Origin: Dehalococcoidia bacterium
GTDB taxonomy: Bacteria > Chloroflexota > Dehalococcoidia > UBA6926
Length of the DNA: 8,905 bases
Assembly: GCA_030754805.1 (NCBI GenBank)
Contig: JASLZO010000035.1
Location: forward strand, 1 to 8,905
Direction: 5' to 3'
Position numbers and translations under genes: made by a program. Numbering within the stretch: the first letter of the stretch is position 1; each line of letters begins with the position of its first letter. The notes under the pieces are model-generated. The model made no database searches and was not told where the DNA came from. It saw nothing but the letters and a program-made list of their open reading frames with translations. Positions 6,488 to 8,905 of the stretch are shown here, piece by piece.

Positions 6488-8071
6488 ATGCGCGTTCTCA
6501 TTGCCGACTCGATCGCACCTGAGGGCGCCGATGCTCTTCAGCGCCACGGCGTGGAGGTCGATATCAGGGCAGGCCTGTCGACCGAGCAACTTGTCGCCGA
6601 TATCGCTGACTTCGACGGGATCGTAGTCAGGAGCGAGACACAGGTCACCGAGGCGGTGTTGGCAGCGGGCAAGCGACTTCAGGTGGTTGGGCGGGCCGGA
6701 GTCGGTGTCGACAACATCGACGTCGGAGCCGCCACCCTGCTCGGGGTCACGGTGGTCAATGCGCCTTCGTCCAACACGATCGCTGCAGCCGAACATACAC
6801 TGGCTCTAATCCTGTCCCTTGCGCGGCACATACCGCAGGCGCACGGAGTTCTGACCGGAGGTCGTTGGGACCGCCGCTCGTTCATCGGCACCGAATTGCT
6901 GGGAAAGACGCTCGGAATCATTGGCTTGGGGCGGATCGGGACCGAGGTCGCTCGTCGAGCGTCATCCTTTGGGATGCGCATCATTGGGTATGACCCGTAT
7001 ATCTCGAACGAGCAGGCTGGCCACGTCGGGGTCGAGATGCACAGCCTCGACGATGTTGTACAAGGTGCCGACTTCGTATCTCTGCACATCCCATTGACCG
7101 AAGACACACGCCACGTGATCGACGCCGGACGGATGGCGGCGATGAAGCAAGGGTCTTTCGTCATCAACTGTGCCCGAGGGGGACTCATAGACGAGGCGGC
7201 GTTGTATCAGAGCCTGGAGGCGGGCCACCTTGCAGGGGCTGCGCTCGACGTGTTCGCCGAGGAACCTCCGGGTGACGATCCGCTTTTGCAGCACCCCAAC
7301 GTCGTTGTGACTCCGCATCTGGGCGCATCCACGGCAGAAGCGCAGGCGGGCGTCGCCATCGAGGTGGCGGAGCAAATCGTCGACGTTTTAGAGGGAAGGG
7401 CTCCTCGATACGCGGTGAACGCGCCTTTGGTTCCGCAAGAGACGTATGCGGAGCTGGCACCTTACATACCAGTGGCGCTGGCCGCGGGCCGGCTTGCCTC
7501 TCAGACCGTCGAAGGACAACCGAGCCGCCTCGCGATTACCTACCAGGGAGAAGTCGCCCAATATGAGAGTGCAATTCTCCGAGCGGCGGTCTTGCGCGGC
7601 TTTCTGGAGCGAAGCTCGGAAGAGCGTATCAACCTCGTGAACGCGAGCACCGCCGCCCAACGCCGAGGACTCCATGTGGATGAACACAAGACGGATGACA
7701 TGGGTGGATCCCAGTTCACCAACCTGCTGAGACTTGACGTGCAAGCGAGCGGTGGTGAAACGACCGTGGCGGGAAGCATTACACAGGGTGAAGTCCACAT
7801 CGTTCAGATCGATGCCTACCGTGTGGATATGGTGCCGACCGGTGGACCGTGGATGATCGTTGGTCATACGGACCGACCGGGGATGATCGGCGAGATCGGC
7901 ACGATTACCGGCAAAAACGACATCAACATCGCGTCGATGCAGGTGAGCCGGGAACGTTCGCGAGGGCCAGCCATGACAGTTCTCGGGCTCGACCAGGGCC
8001 TCAATCCCGATCAACTCGATGCGGTCAAGGCGATTCCTGGCGCGGAACACGTGCTCGTCGTCACCCTTTAG
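6488..8071 (+). CDS. serA: D-3-phosphoglycerate dehydrogenase, long form with ASB and ACT domains
   Basis: SerA oxidises 3-phosphoglycerate to 3-phosphohydroxypyruvate with NAD+, the first step of serine synthesis. The 527 aa match the long form. The split substrate domain begins at residue 1 and contains VGRAGVGVDNID (67-78). The NAD domain has the dinucleotide fingerprint GLGRIG (146-151) and D169 in GYDPY for the ribose. The catalytic triad is R230 (NCARGG), E259 (DVFAEEPP) and H277 (TPHLGAST). After about 310 comes the allosteric substrate-binding (ASB) domain, and 453-527 form a C-terminal ACT domain (IVGHTDRPGMIGEIG). In the family these tail domains allow serine feedback inhibition. 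ATG 6488 is 5 bp after the aminotransferase stop, with AGG at 6481-6483 as the only purine signal. All expected residues are present. Confidence 0.97.
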   Translation: MRVLIADSIAPEGADALQRHGVEVDIRAGLSTEQLVADIADFDGIVVRSETQVTEAVLAAGKRLQVVGRAGVGVDNIDVGAATLLGVTVVNAPSSNTIAAAEHTLALILSLARHIPQAHGVLTGGRWDRRSFIGTELLGKTLGIIGLGRIGTEVARRASSFGMRIIGYDPYISNEQAGHVGVEMHSLDDVVQGADFVSLHIPLTEDTRHVIDAGRMAAMKQGSFVINCARGGLIDEAALYQSLEAGHLAGAALDVFAEEPPGDDPLLQHPNVVVTPHLGASTAEAQAGVAIEVAEQIVDVLEGRAPRYAVNAPLVPQETYAELAPYIPVALAAGRLASQTVEGQPSRLAITYQGEVAQYESAILRAAVLRGFLERSSEERINLVNASTAAQRRGLHVDEHKTDDMGGSQFTNLLRLDVQASGGETTVAGSITQGEVHIVQIDAYRVDMVPTGGPWMIVGHTDRPGMIGEIGTITGKNDINIASMQVSRERSRGPAMTVLGLDQGLNPDQLDAVKAIPGAEHVLVVTL

Positions 8072-8147
8072 ATGATTAGAGATACGCTGGCCGGACCCCT
8101 CGAGATGCTTTCTGATTCCGCACTCGCGAGTTGAGGGTCTTTCCCCT

Positions 8148-8786
8148 TTGGCTCAAGAATCCGGCGAGACACGCAGACAGATTGAACGCCTCCGCGAGGC
8201 GATCCGTCACCACGACCATCTGTACTACGCGCTGGACGTGCCAGAGGTTCCGGACTCCGAATACGACGGGCTCATGCGAGAACTGCGGCGGCTCGAAGAG
8301 GCAAACCCGGAGCTGGTGACGCCCGATTCGCCCACTCAGCGCGTTTCGGGTGAACCTTCAGAAGGATTCCAAACGGTCACGCATCCCCGGCCGCTGCTAA
8401 GCCTTGCAAACGTGTTCGATGACGAGGGCTTGGAGGTCTGGTACCGCCGGGCGCAAGGGATCATTCCCGGGGAAGAGTTCGCGTTGGTCTGCGAACCGAA
8501 GTTCGACGGCCTGGCCGTCGCGCTCACATACGAGAACGGCGTCTTGGCTCGCGGTGCCACACGGGGAAGCGGTACCGAGGGCGAGGATGTCACACAAAAC
8601 CTCCGAACCGTGAAGAGCATCCCTCCGGGTAGAAGGCGTGGACCTCCCCGACCGGTTCGAGGTCAGAGGAGAAGTCATCTTTCCAAGAGACCGCTTCTTG
8701 GCGTTCAATGCGGAGCGCGAGGCTCGTGGCGAGCAGACGTTCGCGAATCCCAGGAATGCAGCAGCGGGGGCCATCCGGCAACGTGA
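8148..8786 (+). CDS. ligA: NAD-dependent DNA ligase, N-terminal part (frame broken near 8625)
   Basis: LigA seals nicks during replication and repair using NAD+. Domain Ia is recognisable from HHDHLYYALDVPEVPDSEYDGLM with the NMN-contacting Y/H/D residues (about 21-43). The adenylation domain follows with SLANVF (85-90) and EPKFDG (116-121), whose K118 is the AMP-accepting lysine, then ATRGSGTEGEDVTQNLRTVKSIP. After about residue 160 the reading frame turns to arginine- and serine-rich sequence unrelated to ligase and stops at 8784-8786. The true continuation lies in the next frame (separate entry). The start is TTG 8148, with GAGGG (8133-8137) about 10 bp upstream; it gives the usual LigA N-terminal length. 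The canonical TRGDG is TRGSG here. The gene lies 76 bp after serA. Confidence 0.93.
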   Translation: MAQESGETRRQIERLREAIRHHDHLYYALDVPEVPDSEYDGLMRELRRLEEANPELVTPDSPTQRVSGEPSEGFQTVTHPRPLLSLANVFDDEGLEVWYRRAQGIIPGEEFALVCEPKFDGLAVALTYENGVLARGATRGSGTEGEDVTQNLRTVKSIPPGRRRGPPRPVRGQRRSHLSKRPLLGVQCGARGSWRADVRESQECSSGGHPAT

Positions 8787-8905
8787 CTCGTCGGTCACTG
8801 CGTCGCGCCCGCTCGATATTTTCATGTACGGGTTGGGATGGTCCGAAGGGGGGCGGACACCGAGCAACCAGTGGGACACGCTCAAATGGCTCGGGTCCCT
8901 CGGAT
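8626..8905 (+). pseudogene. ligA: Continuation of ligA adenylation domain in the shifted frame, runs off the window
   Basis: Codons beginning at 8626 read RVEGVDLPDRFEVRGEV and continue through FANPRNAAAGAIRQRD and RPLDIFMYGLG to the right edge, all typical LigA adenylation-domain sequence. It has no start of its own and joins the ligA 5' part directly. If the parts are joined as SIPP+RVEGVDLPDRFEVRGEV, the length between SIP and EVRGEV equals that in E. coli LigA ([20 protein letters not shown]). That fits loss of two bases (CG from a presumed CCGCGGG, now CCGGG at 8625-8629) rather than a one-base insertion, which would leave the protein one residue short. It may be a sequencing or assembly error instead of a real pseudogene, since LigA is normally essential. 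Confidence 0.85.

Noticed and set aside
7388..8050. A 220-codon minus-strand frame opposite the serA C-terminal half
   Set aside because: It overlaps the ASB and ACT domains of an intact serA and shows no recognisable domain of its own.
8122..8131. Perfect 10-bp palindrome ACTCGCGAGT before ligA
   Set aside because: Palindromes of this length are expected several times by chance in a window this size, and it has no partner site or known motif.

Overview
The window is a GC-rich stretch of bacterial chromosome in which every recognisable gene lies on the + strand, packed end to end. Nine protein genes are visible, plus what looks like the tail of a tenth at the left edge. Most are housekeeping or amino-acid biosynthesis genes: proS, trpA, an AroH-type chorismate mutase, ribF, a class V aminotransferase paired with serA, and ligA. 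Between proS and trpA sit a PadR-type regulator and a CPBP-family membrane protease. There are no tRNA or rRNA genes, CRISPR arrays, insertion sequences or phage genes. The taxon is not settled by sequence alone. The aminotransferase-serA pair, the free-standing AroH chorismate mutase and a possible ispG tail before proS together suggest a Chloroflexota (Dehalococcoidia/SAR202-like) genome, probably environmental. That assignment is inference at low to moderate confidence.

Layout. 1-46: end of an upstream reading frame. 93-1799: proS. 1832-2263: PadR-like regulator. 2264-2325: short spacer with an inverted repeat that has two alternative pairing partners, the second running into the next start codon. 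2326-3048: CPBP protease. 3045-3893: trpA, starting at a TTG that overlaps the previous stop. 3893-4276: aroH, start overlapping the trpA stop. 4290-5228: ribF. 5229-5372: the largest gap (144 bp), with a possible -10 box and a clear ribosome binding site. 5373-6482: class V aminotransferase. 6488-8071: serA. 8072-8147: short spacer. 8148 to the right edge: ligA, whose frame is broken near 8625.

How the genes fit together. CPBP-trpA-aroH-ribF is so tightly spaced that it is probably one translationally coupled transcript, possibly with proS and padR upstream. TrpA (tryptophan branch) and AroH (phenylalanine/tyrosine branch) both act downstream of chorismate. The aminotransferase and SerA are separated by 5 bp and most simply form a serine module, with the class V enzyme doing the phosphoserine aminotransferase step. 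The window is largely ordinary. The points worth a second look are the ligA frameshift, the padR/CPBP spacer structure and the trpA gene without an adjacent trpB. I did not find a convincing undescribed system.
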